This document shows, one piece after another, positions 1-7,251 of a DNA stretch of 34,973 nt. Location: assembly GCA_038247995.1 (NCBI GenBank), contig JBBRUG010000016.1, positions 1-34,973 on the forward strand, written 5' to 3'. Below the pieces are notes generated by a model. That model searched no databases. It was not told where the DNA came from and was given only the letters and a program-made list of their open reading frames with translations. The DNA is from JBBRUG01 sp038247995 (GTDB lineage: Bacteria; Chloroflexota; Chloroflexia; Chloroflexales; Chloroflexaceae). Each line of letters starts with the position of its first letter. Positions within the stretch are counted from its first letter, which is position 1. The position numbers and the translations under genes were made by a program.

Positions 1-1572
1 GTAACGGGCTGGAGTGTGCAATTTGCCGCCGCCGGTGCTGCCGATAGCCTGCCCTACCTTGAGAACGCCGCCGAATTGGGCGGTGCTTGCACTGAGGAAT
101 GGGTACCCATCCAGTGGTCGCAGGCCCAGCCGGGGAGTATCCGCATTGCTGCCACGGGCGCTGCCGCCGATCGGCTCCAGGTTGAACTCTTCAACGGCGG
201 CACAAAGGTGTATACCAGCACCGTCGTTGCCGGCGGCGAGATTGTCTGGGGCAGTTCCCAGTTAACCGCCGGCGCGAATGCGCTGCGCGTTGTTACCGTG
301 GGCGGCAATAGCGCGCCGCTCGCCTACAGTGTGACGATCAGCGCATTGTCCGAACCGGAGATCACCTGGACGGGCGCTTCCTACGGCGCAAGTCCGGCCA
401 ATTCCAGCATCCGCGTGCGCTTCGCCGCGGCCGGCCTCTATCGCTTTACGCTTGGCGCAAGCGCCGGACGCTACCAGTTGCGCTTGAATACGAACGAACT
501 TCAAAAAGTTGTCACAAGCGCCGGGGCCGACTTAACGGCTTATGTGCCGGCAGGCACCCATACGCTTGTCGTCGATCAAGACTCGCGCACGAACACAACC
601 TGGAGCGTGAAGATCGCGCCCAGCAGCGCTGTAAACGACAGCCTGCCCTTCCGGCGCAGTGGAACCACGCTGGGCGGCGCCGCTAACGATTTCGCTCAAG
701 AATGGCTGCCCATTCGCAGCGATGGAAACCGGCGGGTGAACATCAAAGTAACCGCGACGGGCAGTGTCGACGGCGATGGCCTACAGGTGCAACTCTTCCG
801 CCCAGGCCAGCAGAATGCCGCCTTTAATGCGGCGAATGTGCTGCGCGGCGAGGTTTTCTGGGCCAGCACCGACCTCGTTTCGGGCACCAATCTGTTGCGC
901 ATCGCGGCGCTGAACGATAACACCGCAGCGATGCAATATCAGGTTGAGCTTACCGGGGTCGGCAGTATTCCGACCACATGGAGCGGTGTTGCGCTTGGCG
1001 ATGGCCTCAGTTCGGCGATTACGTTGAACGCGCCCAGCGACGGCATCTACACTGTGGTACTGACCCTGACCCTCGGCGCCGGTCAGTTGCTGATTGAGGA
1101 GTCGCCGACGCCAACGCCGAGTGTGATCCAGGCCCAACCGCAGTCCGGCAGCAGTGTCACCCTGCGCGTGCCGCTTACCGCAGGTGAACATCGCTTTGTC
1201 TTCCGCCAGGATGCCACGCAGCCGCGGACTGAATGGCAGGTCGCTACCAGCCTGTCTCGGGCAGCGGCGCCCCTGACGATTAGCCAGGTAAGCCCGGGGA
1301 TGGTGTTGCGCAACACAACCGCTCTGGTGGAGGTTACCGGCACCGGCTTTGAAAGCGGCACAACCGTGACTCTGGTTGATGGAGCCGGTAAAGCGACACC
1401 GCTACCTGCCGCTGTGGTAAGCGCCACCCGCTTGACGCTGAACCTGCCGGCAGATATGGCCGACGGGATTTACAGCCTACGCTTGACCAATCCCGGCGGC
1501 GCTACAGTTACGCGCAGCTCTGCCGTAAGTGTGGGCATGAGCCGAGTCTTCTTACCGTTAGTGAGTCAGTAG
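1..1572 (+). CDS. Secreted beta-rich repeat protein with IPT/TIG-like domain, 5' truncated
   Basis: The frame is open from the first base of the window, so the real start and any signal peptide lie upstream; the first ATG-like codons are internal. The roughly 520 visible residues contain repeated modules. One type opens with DSLPY/DSLPF and continues through EEWVPI/QEWLPI to LQVELF/LQVQLF and a turn before NALRVV/NLLRIA. The other type opens with TWTG/TWSG and holds a GLYRFTL/GIYTVVL core. These look like bacterial pre-peptidase-C-like beta sandwiches, but I assign that only loosely. Near the C-terminus, ISQVSPGMVLRNTTALVEV through SGTTVTLV resembles an IPT/TIG immunoglobulin-like fold. The protein ends SRVFLPLVSQ; a terminal FLPLV/YLPLV motif is one I associate with exported Chloroflexota proteins (recalled, not checked). 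No enzymatic motif is visible. It is probably a cell-surface or secreted adhesion or carbohydrate-associated protein. Confidence 0.75.
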   Translation, partial: VTGWSVQFAAAGAADSLPYLENAAELGGACTEEWVPIQWSQAQPGSIRIAATGAAADRLQVELFNGGTKVYTSTVVAGGEIVWGSSQLTAGANALRVVTVGGNSAPLAYSVTISALSEPEITWTGASYGASPANSSIRVRFAAAGLYRFTLGASAGRYQLRLNTNELQKVVTSAGADLTAYVPAGTHTLVVDQDSRTNTTWSVKIAPSSAVNDSLPFRRSGTTLGGAANDFAQEWLPIRSDGNRRVNIKVTATGSVDGDGLQVQLFRPGQQNAAFNAANVLRGEVFWASTDLVSGTNLLRIAALNDNTAAMQYQVELTGVGSIPTTWSGVALGDGLSSAITLNAPSDGIYTVVLTLTLGAGQLLIEESPTPTPSVIQAQPQSGSSVTLRVPLTAGEHRFVFRQDATQPRTEWQVATSLSRAAAPLTISQVSPGMVLRNTTALVEVTGTGFESGTTVTLVDGAGKATPLPAAVVSATRLTLNLPADMADGIYSLRLTNPGGATVTRSSAVSVGMSRVFLPLVSQ

Positions 1573-1580
1573 GATGAAGC

Positions 1581-1618
1581 GCAAAGGCGGGCGGATCCGT
1601 GGATTCGCCCGCCTTTGC
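1581..1618 (+). terminator. Strong hairpin terminator after the secreted repeat protein
   Basis: A perfect 13-bp inverted repeat (GCAAAGGCGGGCG / CGCCCGCCTTTGC) begins 9 bases after the stop codon, and the inner ATCC/GGAT extends the stem. There is no clean T-tract behind it, so it may work as a bidirectional or 3'-end-stabilising structure between two convergent genes. Confidence 0.7.
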
Positions 1619-1628
1619 TATCTATAAG

Positions 1629-1677
1629 CCCTCAGCCCTCAGCCTTCTGCCTTCAACCTTCTGCCTTCAACCGCCTA
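1629..1677. repeat. Heptamer tandem array at the 3' end of the DA1-like gene
   Basis: Seven consecutive 7-bp units are visible: CCCTCAG twice, then CCTTCTG and CCTTCAA alternating twice, then CCGCCTA. The last unit overlaps the TAG stop codon of the minus-strand gene. The array fills the gap between two convergent genes. Confidence 0.8.
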
Positions 1678-2394
1678 CTCAGCCTGCTTGATAAATCCAA
1701 TCACCCCTGGAATGCCTAGTCGGTGCTCCAATTCGAGCATCCTGTCCAGCAATTCGCGGTAGGGATGGGGTGTGGTGATCATGCGTTCCGCCGCCAGCGC
1801 GCAACCCAACCAGCGCAGGTGATGGTAGGCGACCCATTCGGCAAATCCCTCGCGCAGATCCTCGTCGCGCAATAGCGGACAGCGCTCGCCTTGCCATGCG
1901 TGGGCGTACTCGTGCGCCACAGTCGTGCGAAAGGTCAGCCGGGGTAAGCCATAGAGCATGTAGATCGTGCGCAGATGGCCCTGGCGTTTGTACAACCCCA
2001 GCGTGCTTTGCCCATCCGGCGCCGACGAACCGCCCTCGGCGCGAATACGCTCCAGCGTGGGCGCATCGACCATGCGAAACGCCACGCCGACATTAAGCGT
2101 CAGGCCGAGCTGCTGAATCACGCCGGCGACTGTCTCGTCATAGATCCGGAGCGCTTCACCAGGGTCGTAAATCGCTGTCGCATGGCAGGCCGGACAGTGC
2201 AGTCGTCCATCGTGGAGTTGCCAATGCTGGGCGCTCAGCGGCGATCCGCAGGCCGCACAGCGCGGGCGGGTGGTAATACACTCCGGGCAGAAGCGATCCG
2301 ACCGACCGATCAGGGTATAGTATTCACCCTCAAGCAGGTCGCCGCAGGCAGCGCAGTAGTGCAGGCTGGGTTGAGAAGCTGGGAATGCCGCCAT
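1675..2394 (-). CDS. Zinc-finger (LIM-like) plus DA1-like metallopeptidase
   Basis: This 239-residue protein has four CxxC pairs in its N-terminal third (about residues 14-17, 36-39, 46-49 and 67-70). That spacing fits a two-zinc LIM-like or zinc-ribbon module. The C-terminal half carries HEYAH at residues 161-165 followed by EGFAEW near 182-187, an HExxH plus downstream Glu arrangement typical of zincin metallopeptidases. The pairing of LIM-type fingers with HExxHAW and an EG(I/F) motif is the arrangement of the plant DA1 ubiquitin-activated peptidases and their bacterial relatives. No signal peptide or membrane segment is visible, so it is probably cytoplasmic. The ATG at 2394 has no Shine-Dalgarno and is preceded by a heptamer array. 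The substrate is unknown. Family assignment is by motif, not by search. Confidence 0.75.
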   Translation of the reverse strand: MAAFPASQPSLHYCAACGDLLEGEYYTLIGRSDRFCPECITTRPRCAACGSPLSAQHWQLHDGRLHCPACHATAIYDPGEALRIYDETVAGVIQQLGLTLNVGVAFRMVDAPTLERIRAEGGSSAPDGQSTLGLYKRQGHLRTIYMLYGLPRLTFRTTVAHEYAHAWQGERCPLLRDEDLREGFAEWVAYHHLRWLGCALAAERMITTPHPYRELLDRMLELEHRLGIPGVIGFIKQAE

Positions 2395-2400
2395 GGAAAC

Positions 2401-2428
2401 AGGATTCAGGATTCAGACTTCAGGAGGT
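2401..2428. repeat. Heptamer array upstream of the DA1-like gene
   Basis: Units AGGATTC, AGGATTC, AGACTTC and AGGAGGT run with a 7-bp period, ending 7 bases from the minus-strand start codon at 2394. The word is the reverse complement, in a shifted register, of the TCCTGAA arrays at 2568 and 7223. Confidence 0.7.
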
Positions 2429-2480
2429 GAACATGCTGAATGATGATTTGGTCATGCTGCTCGACTTTTCATTGGCTTGC

Positions 2481-2509
2481 AGTATAGTCCACGCTGCGGC
2501 GCCCCGCAA
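2481..2509 (-). promoter_or_regulatory. Putative SigA promoter for the DA1-like gene
   Basis: On the minus strand TTGCGG (2509-2504) is followed after 17 bases by TATACT (2486-2481), about 90 bases upstream of the start codon at 2394. The -35 is weak and the -10 is good. Confidence 0.45.
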
Positions 2510-2567
2510 CCGATCCTGCTGCCCAACCAAAAGCTTTCACGGTTGCGCATACCCGTGTTATCCTTCC

Positions 2568-2602
2568 TCCTGAATCCTGAATTCTGAATCCTGAATCTTG
2601 GC
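2568..2602. repeat. Heptamer array upstream of the alpha/beta hydrolase
   Basis: Units TCCTGAA, TCCTGAA, TTCTGAA, TCCTGAA and TCTTGGC lie 16 bases before the hydrolase ATG. The same word recurs before mutS2 (7223-7243) and, inverted, at 2401. Confidence 0.8.
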
Positions 2603-2617
2603 ATCTCCAACACCCCT

Positions 2618-3775
2618 ATGGCAGCTCTCCAATCTCCACGTACCCCATTCGCCCTAGTGCGCCTCATCGGCGGCGCAGCGACGTTTAGCCTGGCGCTGCT
2701 GGCTATCGTTCCCGCGCCCACTTACCTGCTCTGGCAGGCCGCCGTTGCCGTCACGGAATATGGACACGTCCTGGCGGTCATCGCGCTCGCTCCGCTCTGG
2801 CCGGGGTGGCGGCATACGCGAGCCGGACGGATCGGCGCCGGGTTGGGCCTCGCCGCTGCCGTGCTCGCCCTCTCGCCGCTTGCGCGTGCGTTGCCAATCG
2901 CCCAGGCGCTCCCGACCCAACTCACGGCAGCCTTTGGCCCCGCCGCAGTTTCATCCGGTGCAGCGTTGCGCGTCGGCCCTTTTTTGCAAGGTGCTCCTGC
3001 CGGTACGCCCCGGCGCTTGACTTACACGCAAGGTATCAATCGAGATCTGGAACTGGATTATTACGCTCCCCAAGACACAAATGGCCCGGCACCGCTTGTG
3101 ATTGTCATTCACGGCGGCTCCTGGCAAAGCGGTGACAGTACCCAACTGCCCGCGCTCAACACCTATCTCGCAGACCGAGGTTATGCAGTGGCCGCGCTAA
3201 ATTATCGCCTTGCGCCGGAGGCCCCCTTTCCCGCCGCCGCCGAGGATGTGCGCGCTGCGCTGGCCTATCTCAGCGCCAATGCCGCCGAACTTGGCCTCGA
3301 TCCAACGCGGATCGTGCTGCTCGGGCGTTCGGCCGGCGCGCAATTGGCCTTGCTGGTTGCTTATACCGCCGCCGATCCGGCGATTCGCGGCGCTGTGTCG
3401 TTCTACGGCCCTACCGATATGGCCTGGGGGTATGCCAACCCGACCAATCCACGCGTGCTCGACTCGCGCAGTGTTCTGGAGGCGTACCTCAGCGGCACAC
3501 CCACGAGCGCATCTGATACCTATGTTGCCGCCTCACCAATCGCGTTTGTCGGGGCGCATACGCCGCCCACTCTGCTCATCCACGGGCCCCGCGACGAATT
3601 GGTACGCTATGCGCAAAGTGAGCGCCTGGCCGCACAACTTCTAGCGGCGCGGCGCCCGCATTTCCTGCTGCGCTTGCCCTGGGCCACGCACGGCGCCGAC
3701 TGGAATTTTAATGGCCCAAGCGGGCAACTCAGCACCTATGCTATTGAGCACTTCCTTAGGGTAGTGCTGAACTAG
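2618..3775 (+). CDS. Membrane-anchored alpha/beta hydrolase (HSL/BD-FAE-like esterase)
   Basis: The N-terminal 100 residues contain about three hydrophobic segments that should anchor the protein in the membrane. The remainder is an alpha/beta hydrolase. HGGSW (from about residue 165) is the oxyanion-hole motif of the hormone-sensitive-lipase group. GRSAG holds the nucleophile Ser near residue 238. The later HGPRDELV and THGADWNF supply the probable Asp and His of the triad. The family hydrolyses carboxyl esters, and the substrate cannot be told from sequence. Total length of 385 residues is longer than soluble relatives because of the membrane domain. The ATG at 2618 has no recognisable Shine-Dalgarno and follows a heptamer array; a shorter start would remove the membrane segments. 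The stop is followed at once by a cluster of hairpins. Confidence 0.85.
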   Translation: MAALQSPRTPFALVRLIGGAATFSLALLAIVPAPTYLLWQAAVAVTEYGHVLAVIALAPLWPGWRHTRAGRIGAGLGLAAAVLALSPLARALPIAQALPTQLTAAFGPAAVSSGAALRVGPFLQGAPAGTPRRLTYTQGINRDLELDYYAPQDTNGPAPLVIVIHGGSWQSGDSTQLPALNTYLADRGYAVAALNYRLAPEAPFPAAAEDVRAALAYLSANAAELGLDPTRIVLLGRSAGAQLALLVAYTAADPAIRGAVSFYGPTDMAWGYANPTNPRVLDSRSVLEAYLSGTPTSASDTYVAASPIAFVGAHTPPTLLIHGPRDELVRYAQSERLAAQLLAARRPHFLLRLPWATHGADWNFNGPSGQLSTYAIEHFLRVVLN

Positions 3776-3825
3776 TACGCTAAAGCGTACGTCCGCCGTA
3801 GGCGGACGCCGCACTGTGGCGGCTC
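3775..3825. repeat. Cluster of three short palindromes (REP-like) after the hydrolase
   Basis: Three adjacent perfect hairpins are visible: GTACGCT/AGCGTAC (3775-3790, 2-base loop), CGTCCGCC/GGCGGACG (3790-3808, 3-base loop) and GCCGC/GCGGC just after. The first overlaps the stop codon. They may terminate transcription or be REP elements. Confidence 0.7.
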
Positions 3826-3860
3826 AAACCCGCGTACAGACCCTGGCGAACTTCCGCCGA

Positions 3861-3971
3861 GTTGGACTACAGCATTGCTCAGATCGATTGCGCCTGCACA
3901 ACCCGGCGCGAGCGCAGCGCGCTACCCGGTTCAGTGGCCTCTGCGGCTCAGTCATGCTGCTCAGTGCTCTA
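3861..3971. repeat. 111-bp dispersed repeat, copy 1
   Basis: This stretch matches 5782-5892 over exactly 111 bp with 7 substitutions and no gap (about 94% identity). The two ends are imperfect inverted repeats: CTACAGCATTGCTCAG at the left against the reverse complement of CTGCTCAGTGCTCTA at the right. It has no ORF of note. It could be a MITE-like element or a structured RNA element. Confidence 0.85.
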
Positions 3972-4034
3972 ACTGACGCGCACAAGGCCCCACAGACTCA
4001 CTGCTACACTGGTTCACGGATGTTACTCAGAGAT

Positions 4035-5615
4035 CTAAACTGTGCGCCAGAAGACCCCGATCATTGCTGCACGCCCCAGGCTGGAGAAGATAAACAGCGC
4101 CGCGATGCCGGCGATCTCCATTGATCCGATACTGAACTGGACGTTGCCAAGCAGTGTGGCAATCAGCCCGCCGAGCAAACCGGCCACCAGCGTGCCGATA
4201 CCGGTGATCGCGCTGTAACTCGCCATTGCTGCGCCGCGCTGCGCCACCGGCGCGCGATCCATCAGCACATTCATCATGCCCTGGGTGACCCCCGGCCAGA
4301 AGACGCCGGAAAAGATCGCTGTGAGCCAGAGCGGCAGAATATTCTCCGGCGTCGAAAGCACCCAACCCCAGGGCAGCGGAATCGTGCCGATCAGGCAGAC
4401 CAGCAGCACACGCCGATCGCCAAGCTTGTCTTGCAGCCGTCCGGTCAGTGGCGTGAATACCAGGCTCACAGCGCTGGTGACGATCGCCGTGAGGGCCAGG
4501 ATGGAGAAGCTTAGTTGTAAATTGCTCAGCCCATATGCGTTAAAGAAGGGCGCGGCGATGCCGGTTACGAGCGCCCAACCGGCTGCCGCCAGAGCATAAC
4601 TGCGAAAGCGTCGATCATGGGTTGGGCCGGCCAACAGGTCGCGCACGCTTACGCGGGCCTTGGGGCGCAACGGCGGTTCCGGTTGCCGCGCTACCAGCGC
4701 CGCCGAGCCAAGTGCGGCGAGAATGGCCATGCCGAAGATTGCTGCATAGCCCAGGGCTTCGTCGCCGCGCCCCCGGAAGCTATCGAGCATCTGGCCGGCC
4801 ACAAACGTGCTGGCCATTGTTGCCACCCCAACCACCGTATTCCGCAACCCGAAGTAACTGCCGCGCTGGCGCGCCGGCACCATGTCGCTCATCCAGCTCA
4901 GCCAGGCGTTGCCGGCGATCCCGTTGAAAGCGTACGAAATTGCCAGGCCGACCATAAAAATGGTCAGTTCCGCCCCGCGCAGAAAGCTCAGGAACGGCAG
5001 CGCCAGCAACAGCAGCCATACGAGGCGACCGGTCAGCGCGCCATAAAGCGTCAGTGCGCGCCGGTTGCCAACCCGCTCCTCAAGGTAGGCGCCGACAAAC
5101 TGGAAGGCCTGCCCGATAAAAGGCAGCGCGCCCATCAGGCCCAGTTGAAAGCTGTTCGCGCCCAATAAAAGGGCAAAGCCGGTAAGAAATACACTGCCGC
5201 CGATCGCGCCGGTAATACTGATATTGACCGTCGCCAGCGCCCCTTCGATGATCGACAGACGCAGCCCGCGCCGCACTTCCGTCGGGTGAAGCGGTGCAGG
5301 CGGTGCGCCAGGTTCATCAGGGCGGGCGGTGGCGGTTGCCGGTAGCCCGGCTATTGGTGCTATGGTTTTTGGTGCTGTGGTTTTTGATCGATCAGCAACA
5401 TTCTGATCGTGGATTATGTCGCTGGGCTGAACAAGCAGGTTCGCCTGTACATCCTCTGATCCATTGGTCCCCGCTGCATCGCTTGGCTGCGCATCGATTG
5501 CCGGATCAGGAAAGGTTGGTCGCTGGTCGTCGGTTATTGTTTCAGGCGGCGCAGTGGGCGCCACGGGGCGGGCAGGCGGGTTGGCAGGCAATGCGACCTG
5601 CGTGCGGGTGGCCAT
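4035..5615 (-). CDS. MFS transporter with long disordered N-terminal extension
   Basis: The protein is about 526 residues from the ATG at 5615, which is chosen because AAGGAACG lies at Shine-Dalgarno distance; an in-frame start at 5717 would add 34 unlikely residues. The first 120 or so residues are Pro/Thr/Ala-rich, polar and probably disordered, and include a 15-bp DNA tandem repeat (5356-5385) encoding TAPKT/IAPIA. The rest has about 12 hydrophobic segments and the major-facilitator pattern. Loops such as ERVGNRRALTLYG and GRLQDKLGDRRVLLV fit the loop 2-3 and loop 8-9 signature. The substrate is unknown. The gene lies between the two copies of the 111-bp repeat. Confidence 0.85.
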   Translation of the reverse strand: MATRTQVALPANPPARPVAPTAPPETITDDQRPTFPDPAIDAQPSDAAGTNGSEDVQANLLVQPSDIIHDQNVADRSKTTAPKTIAPIAGLPATATARPDEPGAPPAPLHPTEVRRGLRLSIIEGALATVNISITGAIGGSVFLTGFALLLGANSFQLGLMGALPFIGQAFQFVGAYLEERVGNRRALTLYGALTGRLVWLLLLALPFLSFLRGAELTIFMVGLAISYAFNGIAGNAWLSWMSDMVPARQRGSYFGLRNTVVGVATMASTFVAGQMLDSFRGRGDEALGYAAIFGMAILAALGSAALVARQPEPPLRPKARVSVRDLLAGPTHDRRFRSYALAAAGWALVTGIAAPFFNAYGLSNLQLSFSILALTAIVTSAVSLVFTPLTGRLQDKLGDRRVLLVCLIGTIPLPWGWVLSTPENILPLWLTAIFSGVFWPGVTQGMMNVLMDRAPVAQRGAAMASYSAITGIGTLVAGLLGGLIATLLGNVQFSIGSMEIAGIAALFIFSSLGRAAMIGVFWRTV

Positions 5616-5767
5616 AGTGTCGTTCCTTATGCAAGCCTGTGCTGCCCGCACGTCGGGCGCCGGAGCGCATCGGGGCGCTACCCAACTAGATCGTAACGCA
5701 CTCGCGTCGGCTGTCAACGGGGCCTAAGGCCGATCCTGGCTGATGCCCGCCTGATACCTGCCTGTGC

Positions 5768-5773
5768 TATAAT
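5768..5773 (+). promoter_or_regulatory. Extended -10 promoter upstream of cvpA-like gene
   Basis: TGCTATAAT (hexamer 5768-5773) is a perfect extended -10. No good -35 is seen. Transcription from here would read through the whole second copy of the 111-bp repeat before the cvpA-like gene. Confidence 0.5.
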
Positions 5774-5781
5774 CCACCCAC

Positions 5782-5892
5782 GTCGGGCTACAGCATTGCT
5801 CAGATCGCTTGAGCCTGCATAACCAGGCGCGAGCGCAGCGCGCTACCCGGTTCAGTGGCCTCTGCGGCTCAGTCATTCTGCTCAGTGCTCTA
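5782..5892. repeat. 111-bp dispersed repeat, copy 2
   Basis: Same element and orientation as 3861-3971. It starts 8 bases after the -10 box at 5768, so it would form the 5' end of the cvpA-like transcript, and it ends 34 bases before the GTG start at 5927. Confidence 0.85.
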
Positions 5893-5926
5893 GCCTATGC
5901 GCTCTACAACTCACTGCGAGGTGCGC

Positions 5927-6478
5927 GTGAATTTTATCGATCTTCTGCTCATTCTGCTCTTTTTTGGTATGCTCACCCTGGGCTTCTTTCAGGGCATGAT
6001 CCGCTTGGTTGTACTGATCCTGGCGTTCTACCTCAGCCTGGTGTTGGCAAGCCTCTACTATCCGGCAGTCGGGGAGTTTTTTGTGCGCCGCCTCGATACC
6101 CAGCGCTTCGTCGGCCAATATGTCGGCTTTGCGCTCGTGCTGTTTTTTAGCTTTATTGCCCTTGCCGCCGCTGGAATCTACACTTTTCGTTATGCGCAAT
6201 TGCCTGGCCAGTTGCAGTATATTGACCGGATCATCGGCACCCTGCTCGGCATGGTACTTGGCGCACTCTTGGTGGGTATTTTCTCTGCCCTGCTCTGGAA
6301 CTTGATGATTGTGCGCGGCGGACGCACGATCGACTTCCCCTTTATGCGCAGCCTCGGCAGCGCCATCGCCTCCTCGACGATGCTCAGCTATTTTGCGAAC
6401 TTCCTGTTGCCTGAGGTTTATGCATTTCTGGATCCAATTCTCCCCGATGGTGCATCGCTGATCTTCGCGGTACAGTAA
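5927..6478 (+). CDS. CvpA-family membrane protein
   Basis: A 183-residue protein with four or five hydrophobic segments. It opens VNFIDLLLILLFFGML and continues GFFQGMIRLVVLILAFYLS, the conserved N-terminal region of the CvpA family (colicin V production / membrane integrity). The GTG at 5927 is preferred over the ATG at 5897 because GAGG sits 5 bases upstream and the family normally starts at this point. CvpA-like proteins are inner-membrane proteins of poorly defined role, linked to envelope stress and peptidoglycan. The gene is alone on its strand, between an MFS gene and a broken HEAT gene. Confidence 0.8.
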   Translation: MNFIDLLLILLFFGMLTLGFFQGMIRLVVLILAFYLSLVLASLYYPAVGEFFVRRLDTQRFVGQYVGFALVLFFSFIALAAAGIYTFRYAQLPGQLQYIDRIIGTLLGMVLGALLVGIFSALLWNLMIVRGGRTIDFPFMRSLGSAIASSTMLSYFANFLLPEVYAFLDPILPDGASLIFAVQ

Positions 6479-6499
6479 TGAGGTTGGCGCCCAATTGTT

Positions 6500-7077
6500 T
6501 TATGGTTTGCTCCAGAGCGACGTATACTTCTTGCGATACTTGGCATCGGCTTCGGTTGCGATCAGTGCCAATGCTGTTGTGCGCAATTCGTCGGCGTGCG
6601 TTGTAGCGTAGAGCTTACGTAGCCCCGCGATCAAGTCGTAGCGAATCAGCGTTGGATGCTTTTCCGCACTGCAACTGCTGAAGCGCTCGCTGAAATGGCG
6701 CACTACCAGAGCTTGATGTTGTGCCCTCACCGCTCCCACCTGCCAGATTGCTTGCAATGCGTGGCGCGCCGTAACGAATTTTGGGTCGTACGTTACGGCC
6801 CAGAGTGCCGCAAACGTGCGCTGCATCCGTCCCTCAGGATCGCTTTTCGCCAGGCTACAGAGCAGTTGCGCGGCAATTGCCCGTTGATGCGCGTCCTTGT
6901 GGGTTAGCGCCGTAACCAGTTCATCCCATATGGTATAGGCCCAATGGTATAGGCCCAATCGACTGGCTCAGCCGTGATCGCCAGGATCGCGTTGAGTGCT
7001 TCGTAGCGTACCGCCCCGTCTTCCGCGTGCAGATTCTTCAAGATTGTCTGGGTGTTTGAATCCATATTCCGCCCCAT
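6500..7077 (-). pseudogene. HEAT-like repeat protein, frameshifted by a 14-bp duplication
   Basis: Reading from ATG 7077 or 7065 on the minus strand gives MDSNTQTILKNLHAED and then AEPVDWAYTI, where the frame breaks. The downstream frame continues WDELVTALTHKDAHQRAIA to a stop at 6500. The break coincides with two exact tandem copies of a 14-bp word (6931-6944, 6945-6958). Removing one copy restores VDWAYTIWDELV and a single ORF of roughly 185 residues. The helical pattern of alternating hydrophobic stretches (for example AQLLCSLAK, ALQAIWQVGAV, DLIAGLRKLYA) looks like HEAT or ARM-type repeats. The role is unknown. As written, the N-terminal piece ends after about 60 residues. A real mutation, a phase-variable site or an assembly error are all possible. 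Confidence 0.7.
6931..6958. repeat. 14-bp perfect tandem duplication inside the HEAT-like gene
   Basis: TGGTATAGGCCCAA occurs twice back to back. Because 14 is not a multiple of 3 the duplication shifts the frame of the minus-strand gene. The period is twice the 7-bp unit seen elsewhere in the window. Confidence 0.9.
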
Positions 7078-7117
7078 GATGGATAGCCTGCGTCCCTGAA
7101 CCTATGGTACCGTTATT

Positions 7118-7166
7118 CCAGAAGTCAGAATCCAGTATTCAGTATTCAAGACTCCGCCTGCGGAGT
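7118..7166. repeat. Heptamer array plus small palindrome
   Basis: Units CCAGAAG, TCAGAAT, CCAGTAT, TCAGTAT and TCAAGAC (7118-7152) run with a 7-bp period. They adjoin the palindrome ACTCCGC-CT-GCGGAGT (7151-7166). The region lies between the divergent HEAT-like gene and mutS2. Confidence 0.65.
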
Positions 7167-7222
7167 TCGGAATGTAGGATCTGGTTAAGCGGTATTCCGG
7201 TACAGTATCGAAATGTTGGATA

Positions 7223-7243
7223 TCCTGAATCCTGAATCCTGAA
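7223..7243. repeat. Heptamer array directly upstream of mutS2
   Basis: Three perfect copies of TCCTGAA end 8 bases before the ATG at 7252. The array occupies the place where a Shine-Dalgarno would be expected, and none is visible. Confidence 0.85.
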
Positions 7244-7251
7244 TTATACAT

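Noticed and set aside
3861..3971. 111-bp repeat as an insertion sequence
   Set aside because: No transposase-coding capacity and no obvious target-site duplication; kept only as a MITE-like or structural repeat.
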